Origin: Onchidella celtica
Lineage: Eukaryota > Mollusca > Gastropoda > Systellommatophora > Onchidiidae
Reading direction: 5' to 3'
Assembly: GCA_963931925.1 (NCBI GenBank)
Contig: OZ007573.1
Span: 41,914,722-41,978,721 of the forward strand
DNA length: 64,000 nucleotides
The stretch's first letter is position 1. Each line of letters begins with the position of its first letter. A program made the translations under genes and the position numbers. Shown here one piece after another: positions 44,291-54,207 of the stretch. The notes below the pieces were generated by a model. The model did not search any database and was not told where the DNA came from. It worked only from the letters and a program-made list of their open reading frames with translations.

Positions 44291-45576
44291 TTACTTGCGC
44301 GCATTCGCCGCTAGGTAGCGGCGCTAAATCTGCGCACGCTAAAAGCGCTAGCTGTCTCATCCAATTGTTTCTGGTATTTTTTTGGTTTAAAAGAGCACAC
44401 AAGAAAGTATATTTTCCATAGAGATATTATTATAGTATCTCTATGATATTTTCATAGTGTCTCATGCGCGCTACGTTTGCACCGGATTTTTCAGATTTCG
44501 CATCCTACCAGTCCGGAAATTTCCATTTCGAGCACAATTTGTTTGGTCTTGTGTCCGTGTGTTAGGCTATCTAGATACCCACCCTGTCCCCGGACCCGAC
44601 ATTTTCCATTCTATACCAAATTTGATATTCTTTAATGCCAGCCTTGCAGTTCACAGCTTACGTCCACGTGTGACTAAGAAAATAGCTGGAATCTTCGAGA
44701 GTTCGCGCCAGCAGGAGAGATCGCTGGGTAAAGTTTGCTTGCACGAAAATTAGGTCAATAATATTTATCGTATACGCTATGGTTGGTTATCAGATGAAAC
44801 TGCGTGATAAACCTGGTGGGTTTGCTGTGACAGTAACCTGTGCGCGTGTCAGGCGATGCCAACGGTAGATGCGCGCAGATGTATGCTTCCTCTTCTATGT
44901 TCAACTAGACCAAGATTCAGTTAGATATGGCGAGGACTCGGAGATCGTGCTTCCGGTACGTTTCATACCCAGAGGCCACTGCTGCAGGGTGACTTGCTAT
45001 GTGAACTCGAACTTAATTCAGATAATACCTTGTTTATTTTCTGCACATTGTTGGAAACCTACGCATCCGATTTCTACTTGGCAAAGTTAGGTAGGTTTCA
45101 TTTTTCACTCCATTATCATTATGCATTAGATGTTAACTTGATTATCTGTCAGACCGAGAAAGAACAAAATACGAGAAGAAAATCACAAAGAGCGCCACTG
45201 AGAGCTCAGAAAACACACACACGCGATAACCGAAAAGAAAGACCTATGTGAAAATGAAAAGAATAAAAGCGAAAAATCACTTTTTCTGACAATGGTTGAT
45301 TCCTTGCCTTCTTCGAGTGTTGCAACAAGCCTCAGATACTGACGGGCTTAACCACCTGTTGAGGTGTGACAAATCATTGCTAGAATATGGCGAATAACAA
45401 TAACAAGTTAACCTGTGTCCTATACATGCCCTTGCACAAACAATCTTCCTTCAGGCTTAAGTGGGAGAACATAACAATGGACCCAAGCCTAGATGTGACC
45501 AACTGAGATGAGGCAGAATGGTTGAGTAGGATGGGGGTGGGGGGTTTACAATGTAAAATGAAAGCAATGGGAGGAC
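44291..45576. other. Non-coding stretch with two hairpins
   Basis: Perfect inverted repeats CGCCGCTA/TAGCGGCG with a two-base loop (44,306-44,323) and CATAGAGATA/TATCTCTATG with a nine-base loop (44,417-44,445). A 98-codon frame at 44,457 has no recognisable domain. Confidence 0.45.
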
Positions 45577-45584
45577 AGACAGAC

Positions 45585-45663
<79 letters not shown>

Positions 45664-45680
45664 CGGGCGGATGGATGGAT
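45577..45680. repeat. (GACA)n(GATA)n microsatellite
   Basis: Three GACA units followed by about 20 GATA units, then degenerate GGAT words. Confidence 0.97.
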
Positions 45681-46009
45681 AGACACTTAAAGCCTCAGGT
45701 CAGGTGCAAGACAGGACAGTGGCAGGGTCAAAAAGAAGTCCTCATATGAAGAGAGAGGGTACCAACAATCACTTTGGGCTCTAGGTGTGACGTCAAGTAC
45801 GCCAGCGAGAACAGATGATCGAGTTCTGAGCTCGAGCAAGATCAATGTGTCTGATCTCTTGGCTCTTGCCATTCATTTCCTCCCACTGGACATGTAGGGG
45901 CAAAAGCTGAGTATGGGAAAAGCCAGGGTACAGTCCGAATAGGCTGACGGAACACAGTGCTGAGGGGCAATTTACGGGAACACGGGCTGTGTGACAAAAT
46001 GTGACGACA

Positions 46010-46290
46010 TATTAAAAACCACAGAAAAACTGTGGGGTCCCAGCAAAGGCTTACGGCAAAGACAAAATATGGCAAAAAGAAAAAGGTCTATGTAGTAAAG
46101 CTTTTCGTGAGAAATAACGAAATCGTATTTCGGTTGTTGTTGTTTTGCTTTGTTTTCGCTAAGGAAGGTCTTCGACCGAAATACTGATTTTTCTTCCACT
46201 TTTCTTTACGTTTTATTGTACCGTTTCGGTATTATTTCTTACGCAAGGCTTTGCTACAGACAACTTTTTCTTTTTGCCATAAATTGACAG
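46010..46290. repeat. Inverted pair of family C repeats
   Basis: At 46,040-46,090 the minus-strand version occurs (GCAAAGGCTTACGGCAAAGA, then AAATATGGCAAAAAGAAAAA). At 46,200-46,285 the plus-strand version occurs (TTACGTTTTATTGTACCG, GGCTTTGCTACAGAC, TTTTTCTTTTTGCCATAAAT). The two could pair as a long imperfect foldback. Confidence 0.5.
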
Positions 46291-46333
46291 TGGGTGAATG
46301 TGGTAGAGTGGGATCAGAAAAAGCAGAAGGAAA

Positions 46334-46732
46334 ATGTGCAATAGAAACCTAGTCGATTTAACTGATTACTATGTTCCATCTCGTCAACTAAGATCATCAT
46401 CTGACGCTACAAAATTGAAAGTACCTAAAATGAATCTGTCCACTGTAGGAGAAAAGTCCTTTTCATTTCTTGGCCCTACCATCTGGAACACTCTTCCAAA
46501 GACAACCAGGGAAATTAATGACATTGGTTCTTTCAAACGCCATCTGAAGACCCATTTCTTTCAGACAAACTAGGCTAGGTGTTTTTCGGCAGCAACAATA
46601 GTAAATATTTTTGAATTTCTTTTGTGTATGCGTGTGTGTGTGTGTGTGTAAGAGTTTGTTAAAGCGCCCAGAGCTTGTCATCGACGGGGTTGGGCGCTAT
46701 ATAAATGCAATATATTATTATTATTATTATTA
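46334..46732 (+). mobile_element. 3' end of an L2/CR1-like LINE
   Basis: A 79-residue frame matches the C-terminus of these reverse transcriptases: YYVPSRQLRSSSDATKLKVP, then GEKSFSFLGPTIWNTLPKTT and GSFKRHLKTHFF. It is followed by the typical 3' untranslated end, AAAGCGCCCAGAGC then GGTTGGGCGCTATATAAATG, and a (TTA)n tail that ends near 46,732. All upstream parts are absent, so this is a 5'-truncated dead copy. A GT run near 46,632 has expanded between the coding part and the tail. Confidence 0.85.
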
Positions 46733-47579
46733 GAATTTCATTTCACCAGAAAACGTCACCGTGCCGTGCTAAAACGATGGTAGAAATTGCCCGTATCATC
46801 CTGGATCTAATCACCGAGTCACAGAATCAAAACCGTTGCTCAGAAACGAGTTCTTATTTCACAGCCAGTCAAACACAGAATTAGTTCCACTCCAGTCTTT
46901 ATCACTAGGCCGCTACCCTGTCCCCACACAACGTTCACACTCTTTGAATTCCGTGCAAACTCGGTAATTTTTCAAAGAAAAGCAACAAATCTGATGTAAA
47001 AAATCACACCTCTCGAATTTCTGTCTGACCATAAAATAAACAAACCGCTACTAACTACAGCATTGGGGTTCACAGTTTGGTCGTCAAGGAAGCGTTATAA
47101 GGAGAGGATGCTGTAACAGTCCTTCAACAAAGATGTTTGTGTGCTAGTGTGAGAGAAGAAATTCCCTGTAGCGATCAATACGACGTCGTGTTCGGCGCTT
47201 TAAAACTGTCCTAGCCTAGAAAATAACAAAAGATGGAGGGAGAGAGAGGGAAGAGTGTGAGACTTAACTCTTTGCGCAGTTACGTCGGACAGGATTGTCC
47301 CTCCCTGTTCCGGAAGAAAGCCTTTCCACACAGGAGGGGATAAGCGGGATTGGAGGATTGAAGCAGAGGTTTGAAAGGGGAGTGGGGAGGGGTTGGGGTA
47401 GACAGTGCACTTTGACAAAAATTGTGGCAGGGATATTGGGATGCATGCAGTGAGAGCTATCGTTAGTGACTGAGGCGAGGATGAGTGAGCATAAAAGCTG
47501 GAGACTAGATTGACTGATGGAGGAGAAAGTGAGAAGCTGGAAGGATGATTGCAAGGGTGAAAGATGCGACGTCTCATTT
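46733..47579. other. Non-coding stretch, no gene seen
   Basis: The minus-strand frames of 125 and 212 codons between 47,200 and 47,902 overlap each other. They show no domains, run through two dispersed repeats, and are not called as genes. Confidence 0.5.
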
Positions 47580-47797
47580 GTTGTTTGTTCCGACACCGCT
47601 GAGAAATTCGAGGTTAAACAGTTTACAGCTTTAGGGTTATGATAAAGGACTTTAGAATAAATTTGAAGTGTGAAGCAGTTTGTTAAATGCCGCAACGCAT
47701 TCTGAACAAGTGGCAATGTGTGCATTAATGTTATGCCTCTTCTACATACTAACAGATCTCCGTTTTTTTTTTTCAAAAATGGAGATAGAACAAACAA
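47580..47797 (+). mobile_element. MITE-like dispersed repeat, family B, copy 3
   Basis: Opens TTGTTTGTTCCGAC and closes ATGGAGATAGAACAAACAAG after the hairpin AGATCTCCG-T-run-CAAAAATGGAGAT. It is collinear with the other two copies. The outer motifs TTGTTTGTTC and GAACAAACAA are exact inverted repeats here. Confidence 0.65.
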
Positions 47798-47844
47798 GAA
47801 CTGATGATATCGCGGTGATGATGATGTGACCGTATTATTATAAA

Positions 47845-48030
47845 AACCACAGAAAAACTGTAGGGTCGCAACAAGGCTTAAAGCAATGACAAAAATTGGC
47901 AAAAAGAATAAGTTGGATCATGTCTCGTGTATGAAGTAATACCCAAAGGATACAATGAAACGCAAAGAAAAAGGGAAGACATGTGAACGTAGCATGATGA
48001 GATACGCCAGAGGAAACGAACCAACAAACC
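47845..48030 (-). repeat. Dispersed repeat family C, further copy
   Basis: The plus strand reads AAACCACAGAAAAACTGTAG, then GGCTTAAAGCAATGACAAAA, ATTGGCAAAAAGAATAAG and AATGAAACGCAAAGAAAAAG. This is the reverse complement of the 35,320 copy, with an extended end also seen near 62,970. Confidence 0.55.
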
Positions 48031-49408
48031 AAAACAGAGATACAGAGTCCATATACAATGTAGTTAACAAAATGCATTTCAAGAACAGCAGATCGAGATC
48101 AATATGACTATGATAACTTTACTTTATACCAAGAAGATTGTCAGTGGTGACGCTGAATGTTGCATTTTGTGAAGAAATTGCATTACCTATAGTTACGACA
48201 CCATGTTTTGGGAAAACAGTCCAACTTTCAGGGAGGGAGGGGGGAAGAGGAGACAAAAAGGGTCCTCTGGCTCTCACCCTATCCCATCCTAAGGAATACA
48301 TACAGTATTACATACTCAAAGAAAAAAGAAAGACTTAGGTCCTCTCCCAATCGTTCTGGAATCTAACCGAGTTATGGGCTCTAATATCCCTGTTCTTTCT
48401 TCGGTTTGCAGGAACCTGCTTGGAAGAACTGACGTGATCAGCGATACAAACAGTGAGAAAGCGATGATGGCCGGTCCTCGATGAACATCTCACAAGATAA
48501 CGACGAGGGATCACGGCTTCTGATGTCATCCCCACCGCTGTCGTACAGAAGCTGGTGCTGTATTCAACACCAAGGAGACATTGCTCCACAGACATGCGTC
48601 TCTCGTGAAGAACTGATCTCTGGGTGAGGGGCCGCCGCGGGCAAGGTAGTTACACGAGTAGGCCTACTGTCTCTCTCAAGCCAAAGACAGTCGGAAGATT
48701 GCGAGCCCCTCATCTTTGTTATCCTGCCTTTGTTGGTTCCTATTTTTCCTGTCTCCCCTACCATCAAAAAAGATTAGAAACTAATCTGAAAAAGCCTGGA
48801 GCGACCTTAGCCAATCAGATCAAGCCCAGACTAGGACTTGTTTGCCAAATAAAGACGCCAATCAAAGGCCCAGTGAGAGCGGGGCTCGCCAGAAAGCTCG
48901 ATCACAGACGGGGGGGAAGTAAATAAAAAGAAAAACTGTAGCAAAAACGTGAACACTTCGACCCGAGGAAAATTCGGTTTGGGAGGGATAAAATCCGCCC
49001 ACATCATTAAAAGCGAATCATCGAACAATTCTTTTCTCATCACGTTTTCTGGATTTGTGTCAGGCGTAAACGTCCGCAAAAACGGGAGTAACACCAATTC
49101 CGTCACGGGAATTTACTACTCTAAATTACAAATCTATTTGGGGGAGAAAAGAAATGGAACAAAATCAACCATGTTTGTCGACAAGACGTTCATGGTTTCC
49201 CTCTCCCACACGCTCAAGTTGGAGGCCAACGCATACACATGTCACAATTTCCAAGCTGAGTTCACTGATCAGAGGCTGCCCACTGACACAGGAGACCGGA
49301 TGTGCAGGTCAACTACAATGCGACATGGAGTTGGATCAAGCGCCCGTTACCGGCCCTTGTGGCAGCTCCCTGGGCCAAGTCACCTCAGCAAGAGCCTGTC
49401 CCAGGAAA
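48031..49408. other. Region upstream of the LRR-Ig gene
   Basis: No other gene recognised. It should hold the promoter and 5' untranslated part of the following plus-strand gene. CTGTCCCAG directly before GAAAATG at 49,400-49,411 resembles a 3' splice site, so the first untranslated exon may lie further upstream. No clear TATA box or core promoter could be assigned. Confidence 0.35.
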
Positions 49409-52400
49409 ATGTGGACCCAAAATTCACTCATGTTTTGCGTCGTGGTGTCCCTGTGTATCCTGATGAGTTTATCAGTGGCCTCCGCCGCCGTCGTCGAGTG
49501 CCCGCAGGAATGTGTTTGCTCCAACGTGGATTTTCAGAGATTGGGTTCCGGGGCAATGTTCGGCAACACAAAGGAACCCCAAGGCGCCCTGGCCGCCATC
49601 AATTGTTCAGGTGCAGGATTAACTCAGCTACGTCTATACCTGCCAGTAGAACTGGATTACGAATCTGCCAACAACTCCAGCGCCAGAGATGATACGGGGC
49701 AAGAAGTAGCAGTCACGCCCATACTCCAGTTCCTTGATCTAAGTCACAATCAGTTGGTTAGCGCAGAACCAAAGATAGAACTTCTTCAGGTATCCCAAAA
49801 CTCTACCTGTACACCCGTGGTGAAAACTACTGCTTTGGACCTTAGTCATAATTTCATTGCCGAGGTTAAGTCTCAGGACCTGGCTGCTTACAAGGGGGTA
49901 AAGAGCATTGACATGTCTTACAATGGCTTGCAGTGGGTGGGCTCCGACGCTTTCCTGGGTTTAGAGGTAGTTGTTGACCTGAATCTAAGTCACAACGCCA
50001 TCCAGGATCTAGCCAATGGTACTTTCCGTTCTCAGGTCAACTTGCTGGTCCTCGATCTCAGTCACAATCATCTACACGTGTTCCTGTTAGAGCAACTACA
50101 AGAGCTTTCATCGCTACAATATTTATATCTCAACGACAACAACCTCCATCCGGTGACAACGTCCACCACGTGTGCGTTCCCTGCCCTGCCCAGTCTGGTG
50201 TTCCTGAATCTAGCGGACAACCCCTTGATGCAGATTACCCATGGAATGTTCTCCTCCCTCCCTGCCCTTGTTACCCTTGACCTGACCAATTGTTCACTAC
50301 AAGACCTCAGTGAGAATTCTCTAGCGGGACTACAAAGTTTAGAGGATCTCCATCTTGACCACAATGATATCTCTACCATAGCAGGGCCAATCTTTCAACA
50401 TACAGCTCTGAAACAACTATCCATCACCTTCATGCCTAATCTCGATAATATCTCTCATGACGCTTTCCTTGGGCTGTCAGAACTAATGTCACTAAATTTA
50501 AGTCACAACCCGCAGTTCTCCTTCCTCCAGCCTAACTTACTAGCACCTCTGGACAGTCTACGTACTTTGGATTTATCAGATTCGAGCCTTAGTCAGGTGT
50601 CAGAGATCACATTCCATCACAACACTGAGCTAACTCATGTCCACCTGGAAAATAACCCCCTCTCCTGCTCCTGCATCAATGCCTGGCTGGTGAGTGAAAC
50701 TATGGATAACCACACCAAGTTTACAGATGTCTCCTCTCAGAGTTGCTTACACAAGAATGGTACAACTGCTGCACTCCGAGATGCAGGCATTCTCTGTGAA
50801 GACATCAGGATTTACAACATGACACCTGAAGTGAGCGCCAAACTTGGTGCCCAGCTACTGCTCAAGTGCCAGTACGATACTAATGAGCCTAGCATAGTCA
50901 AATGGACTACTCCACGAGGCATTACCTTCCAGCATCATCACTTCCATCAGCAGGCCAGCCAGCACCTTCTGACACCCAAAGATATTCAGCTGGAGTCCAC
51001 TTTCCATAAAAGTCACTACTGGCACCATTCCTCCTCTTACCACTCTGAGCTAGACGATCTCAAGGACAGAGTCATCCTCTTGTCGGATGGTTCACTCTAC
51101 ATTGACTACATGCTGAGATCCGATACTGGCCACTATCGCTGTCAGGTCAGCAATGCTGTTTACAACCATTCTTCTATGGTCAACCTGCTGGTGGACTGTA
51201 ATATCTCCAGTGATGTCAAAATCTTTGGCTATGTAGCAGGTTTGTTAAGTGCTCTTGGATTTTTCACTCTAAATGTCATTTACGTCATCATTTCCTGGAT
51301 AGCCAGGCGACTTGTCAACAAACGCAGGCGGGAAATTATACGTCAAATGTTGGAGAATCTGAATGCCTACAAATCAACTCAAATTACACGCATTCATGAA
51401 AACTACACATACCAGCTTAGCCGCGTACGCAATCAGTATCATATTCAACGTGACAAGCTACATCGAAACTATACGTGCCAAGTTGCCAGGATGAAACGAG
51501 GCTGTTCCAATCAGGTGGAGAGAGTACGAGATAACTACAACTCCAAGTTGAACCAGCTACGTGATTATTCTAGCAATCAGATCGTGCAGATACGAGAACG
51601 AGCCAATAACCAAATTGTCCGTATCCGAGACTACGGATCCACACAGCTGGATAAACTCAGGGAGACATACAAACTTCAGCAGCAGCATGTCCTCAAACTG
51701 CTGGACACCATGAACCTGGACAACTGTCGCCATGTTGTGGAGACGGAATGTATGCGCGCTGAGAGCATGATGTATGACATTGACCTTTTGGGTGATGATG
51801 ACAGAACAGATTCTCCTGTGTCCACGGGTGAGTCTGATTACAACACAGCTGCTACTAGTACCCCTGGGTCCAGTCCAGAGGACCATGATGTCGCTGGACT
51901 GAAAAGCGTCATTTCTCAACAGGAAAGAGAGCCCAGCACTGATTCCAGCGAAAGCAATGATATCATTATAGAGATGCAAACTACTATAGACCTAGAAGGT
52001 GGCCTGGCAGTGGATGTGGCTGATTCATGGAAATACGATGATGTCATGGATAACTACAATTCTGAGAAGGGCCATGAATATTCCATGAACATTCGATCCA
52101 CAGATGGTAGAGAAAATGAATCACTTTTTCAGCTGCGCAGTGATCCCACCCTCTTTGCTTTGGATGATCGGCCTCGACGCATCAAACATGCAGCTCCTTT
52201 GCCCAAATTTCATCTTAACATTGCCGAAACGGCAGAACCCGCATCTGGTGCCCTGTCCAACACCCAGAACATGCAACATCTGCCTGACAATATCAGCAAC
52301 ATAGATGGTTATATGACCCCTGAAGCATCACCCACAAGGACTTGGTCCCCCGGAAGAGGCCTACCTGGTCCTCAGTACATAGACAGGGGAGAGCATGGAC

Positions 52401-52474
52401 CCAGTGCAGACCAGGTGTATGATGTGACCTTAATTCAGGACACAGAAAGTCGAAGTTCAGAGACTATAGTGTGA
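49409..52474 (+). CDS. LRR-Ig single-pass membrane protein with cytoplasmic hendecad repeats
   Basis: 1021 residues in one uninterrupted exon; probably a cell-surface adhesion or receptor protein. The start at 49,409 was chosen because it places a signal peptide at the N-terminus (1-26, ending SVASA). The open frame continues 85 codons upstream without protein character. Domains: N-cap cysteines C31, C35 and C37; about 13 leucine-rich repeats from residue 108, such as FLDLSHNQL and LDLSHNHL; a C-cap beginning C420 and C422; one Ig domain with C487, W499 and C578 in DTGHYRC, holding a His-rich insertion at 509-551. The membrane span is about 605-631, followed by basic RRLVNKRRR. Nine 11-residue repeats fill 656-754. 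The tail is acidic, Ser-rich and probably disordered, ending SSETIV, a class I PDZ-ligand pattern. Ligand and pathway are unknown, and I cannot name an orthologue. Confidence 0.93.
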   Translation: MWTQNSLMFCVVVSLCILMSLSVASAAVVECPQECVCSNVDFQRLGSGAMFGNTKEPQGALAAINCSGAGLTQLRLYLPVELDYESANNSSARDDTGQEVAVTPILQFLDLSHNQLVSAEPKIELLQVSQNSTCTPVVKTTALDLSHNFIAEVKSQDLAAYKGVKSIDMSYNGLQWVGSDAFLGLEVVVDLNLSHNAIQDLANGTFRSQVNLLVLDLSHNHLHVFLLEQLQELSSLQYLYLNDNNLHPVTTSTTCAFPALPSLVFLNLADNPLMQITHGMFSSLPALVTLDLTNCSLQDLSENSLAGLQSLEDLHLDHNDISTIAGPIFQHTALKQLSITFMPNLDNISHDAFLGLSELMSLNLSHNPQFSFLQPNLLAPLDSLRTLDLSDSSLSQVSEITFHHNTELTHVHLENNPLSCSCINAWLVSETMDNHTKFTDVSSQSCLHKNGTTAALRDAGILCEDIRIYNMTPEVSAKLGAQLLLKCQYDTNEPSIVKWTTPRGITFQHHHFHQQASQHLLTPKDIQLESTFHKSHYWHHSSSYHSELDDLKDRVILLSDGSLYIDYMLRSDTGHYRCQVSNAVYNHSSMVNLLVDCNISSDVKIFGYVAGLLSALGFFTLNVIYVIISWIARRLVNKRRREIIRQMLENLNAYKSTQITRIHENYTYQLSRVRNQYHIQRDKLHRNYTCQVARMKRGCSNQVERVRDNYNSKLNQLRDYSSNQIVQIRERANNQIVRIRDYGSTQLDKLRETYKLQQQHVLKLLDTMNLDNCRHVVETECMRAESMMYDIDLLGDDDRTDSPVSTGESDYNTAATSTPGSSPEDHDVAGLKSVISQQEREPSTDSSESNDIIIEMQTTIDLEGGLAVDVADSWKYDDVMDNYNSEKGHEYSMNIRSTDGRENESLFQLRSDPTLFALDDRPRRIKHAAPLPKFHLNIAETAEPASGALSNTQNMQHLPDNISNIDGYMTPEASPTRTWSPGRGLPGPQYIDRGEHGPSADQVYDVTLIQDTESRSSETIV
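51374..51670 (+). repeat. Coding repeat: nine hendecads of the LRR-Ig protein
   Basis: Nine units of exactly 33 bases encode the pattern x-x-Q-(I/L/V)-x-x-(I/V/L/M)-(R/H)-x-x-Y, for example STQITRIHENY, TYQLSRVRNQY, SNQVERVRDNY, NNQIVRIRDYG and STQLDKLRETY. The DNA of the units has diverged widely while the residue pattern and register are kept. This indicates an old array held by selection rather than a young expansion. Confidence 0.9.
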
Positions 52475-52545
52475 CTTGAATAAATAGTTATTTAACTTTA
52501 GTAATCCAGGTTTACGTTCCTTATAAATTGATTTGTATCACTTAC
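52475..52545 (+). other. Start of the 3' untranslated region of the LRR-Ig gene
   Basis: AATAAA occurs at about 52,479, only a few bases after the stop. That is early for a functional polyadenylation signal. Others follow near 52,951 (AATAAAAC) and 53,227, so the true end of the transcript could not be fixed. Confidence 0.3.
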
Positions 52546-52772
52546 GTCACCCAAACTTGTGATGTTTACTATATTGCATCCTCTCCCGCCTGCATATGGC
52601 AGCTGAGCATGTGCAATCACAAAGATTAGCTGTAATCCATAAAGAAGAATTAAATCTCTTGCGATATTAAAAGGATGAAACAGTATGGCTTCGAACCCCC
52701 GACAACGGATGAAATAAAATTCCAAAATTTCCCAAGAGCACATTTTGTGTGACGTGAAGTGAAACAAACCAA
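52546..52772 (+). repeat. SINE-like dispersed repeat family D, copy 3
   Basis: Collinear with the copies near 15,501 and 30,900: CACCCAAACTTGTGAT, GGCAGCTGAGCATGTGCA, CAAAGATTAGCTGTAAT, AAGAATTAAATCTCTT and TGTGTGACGTGAAGTGAAAC. The complement of GGCTTCGAACCCCC near 52,687 reads GGGGGTTCGAAGCC, a very good pol III B box on the minus strand. This supports a tRNA-derived SINE lying in reverse. A clear A box was not found. Confidence 0.6.
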
Positions 52773-54175
52773 ATGGAAATGAATGAATGAATGAATTTGA
52801 GACCAACTGATATCAGATAATATAACTTGTTATAAAAAAAACAAAGCACATGTGATATTTATAATATATATATATTTGTAATAATATGTAATAATGTTAA
52901 AATGACCCTTGCAGTTTATAGAAGCTGTAAATCATTAAATATGATTATTTAATAAAACGAAATCATGTTTATAAATTTAGCATATCCTGTGTTATGGAAC
53001 CTGAAGTGTATGCTCTCAAATATACAGAAAGATGGTAATGACCTACAGTATAAAGAGCAACAAAAGCTGAGAATTTTGTCACATCCCGCTCAGTCTGTAA
53101 TGGTCCATTGGCGAATATCATATTCCAGTAGTTATACAAACTTTCAATCTACGGCCATCTGGAAATCCTAAGGTGCGTACTTCTGTTCACATAGTATCAA
53201 ATTATTTTCCTTTGATATTTGCCATTCAATAAAACACCCATTAATCAGAGATAGGAACTACTGACAAGACAAATTTCCTGAACTTTTGAGGTAACACATC
53301 ACCTCCAACAGCAAAATAAAAGGCCCATACATAATATTAGACAACTTACAAAACAGTGTTTACTGATAACAGTAATAATTTCCCTATTAAATGAGTTTGA
53401 ATTTGATACAAAAGAAAGTCAAAACGAATGTTCAACATCCTGAAATTAGGAAATTTCTGGAGGACTCCCCTCTCCACTGAATACTTTGGACAAGCATGTG
53501 GTTAGTGCAGAAAAAAAACAACAAACAGAAGTCCCACCAAAGTGGAGATACTTCATTCAGCCAGCTAATATACTACATCAGATTGTGAAAAATGATGACT
53601 GTATGTCAAGATATAAAAAACATCACACTGACATGCCAACTGAAAATTAACCTTTCCACATTGCACAGCTCACGTTTTACCATCCCTCCAAATACTCTCA
53701 TTTCATAGTAATTATTCCCTGTAGATGCACAATTTTGGGGTGAGTTTGAAAATCCACAAAAAATCTACCAATAAACCTACAGTATGGCAGCAGTATCAGG
53801 GTACGCGTTATGAAGAGTAGACAGCAAGAACATGTGTTTGGTATGCATACTTCATTGTAACTAAGTGTAATCTGAAATTCCGCTAATTTGAGGTTTGAGT
53901 GGGGCAGCATGAAGAGTTGAAGAGTTGCCCAACTGTAGCATAGCCATCAGTTTTAAACTTGACTGTTCAGGCATAGGGTGAGGTGATATTAAAAAGGTTA
54001 GATAGATATGAGTATGGTACTGAAAAACTGATTTCAGATCGTCTGCCATTTTCATTGGTTGTATGAATGACCTATTGATCAAGCGTTGTGCAGAATATTC
54101 AATTGAATTTGAAGTAAACTCCCAGGCTGAAGAACTGGTATTTATTTTTATTATTTTTTTTAAAATACAGGATGG

Positions 54176-54207
<32 letters not shown>

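Noticed and set aside
47200-47902. Two overlapping minus-strand frames of 125 and 212 codons
   Set aside because: They share bases in different frames, have no domain, and the longer one runs across dispersed repeats B and C.
49154-49408. An 85-residue N-terminal extension of the LRR-Ig protein
   Set aside because: The extension lacks protein character and would bury the signal peptide; the ATG at 49,409 places the signal peptide at the N-terminus.
48949-49692. 247-codon frame overlapping the start of the LRR-Ig gene
   Set aside because: It is a shifted shadow frame over the receptor's coding sequence with no domain of its own.
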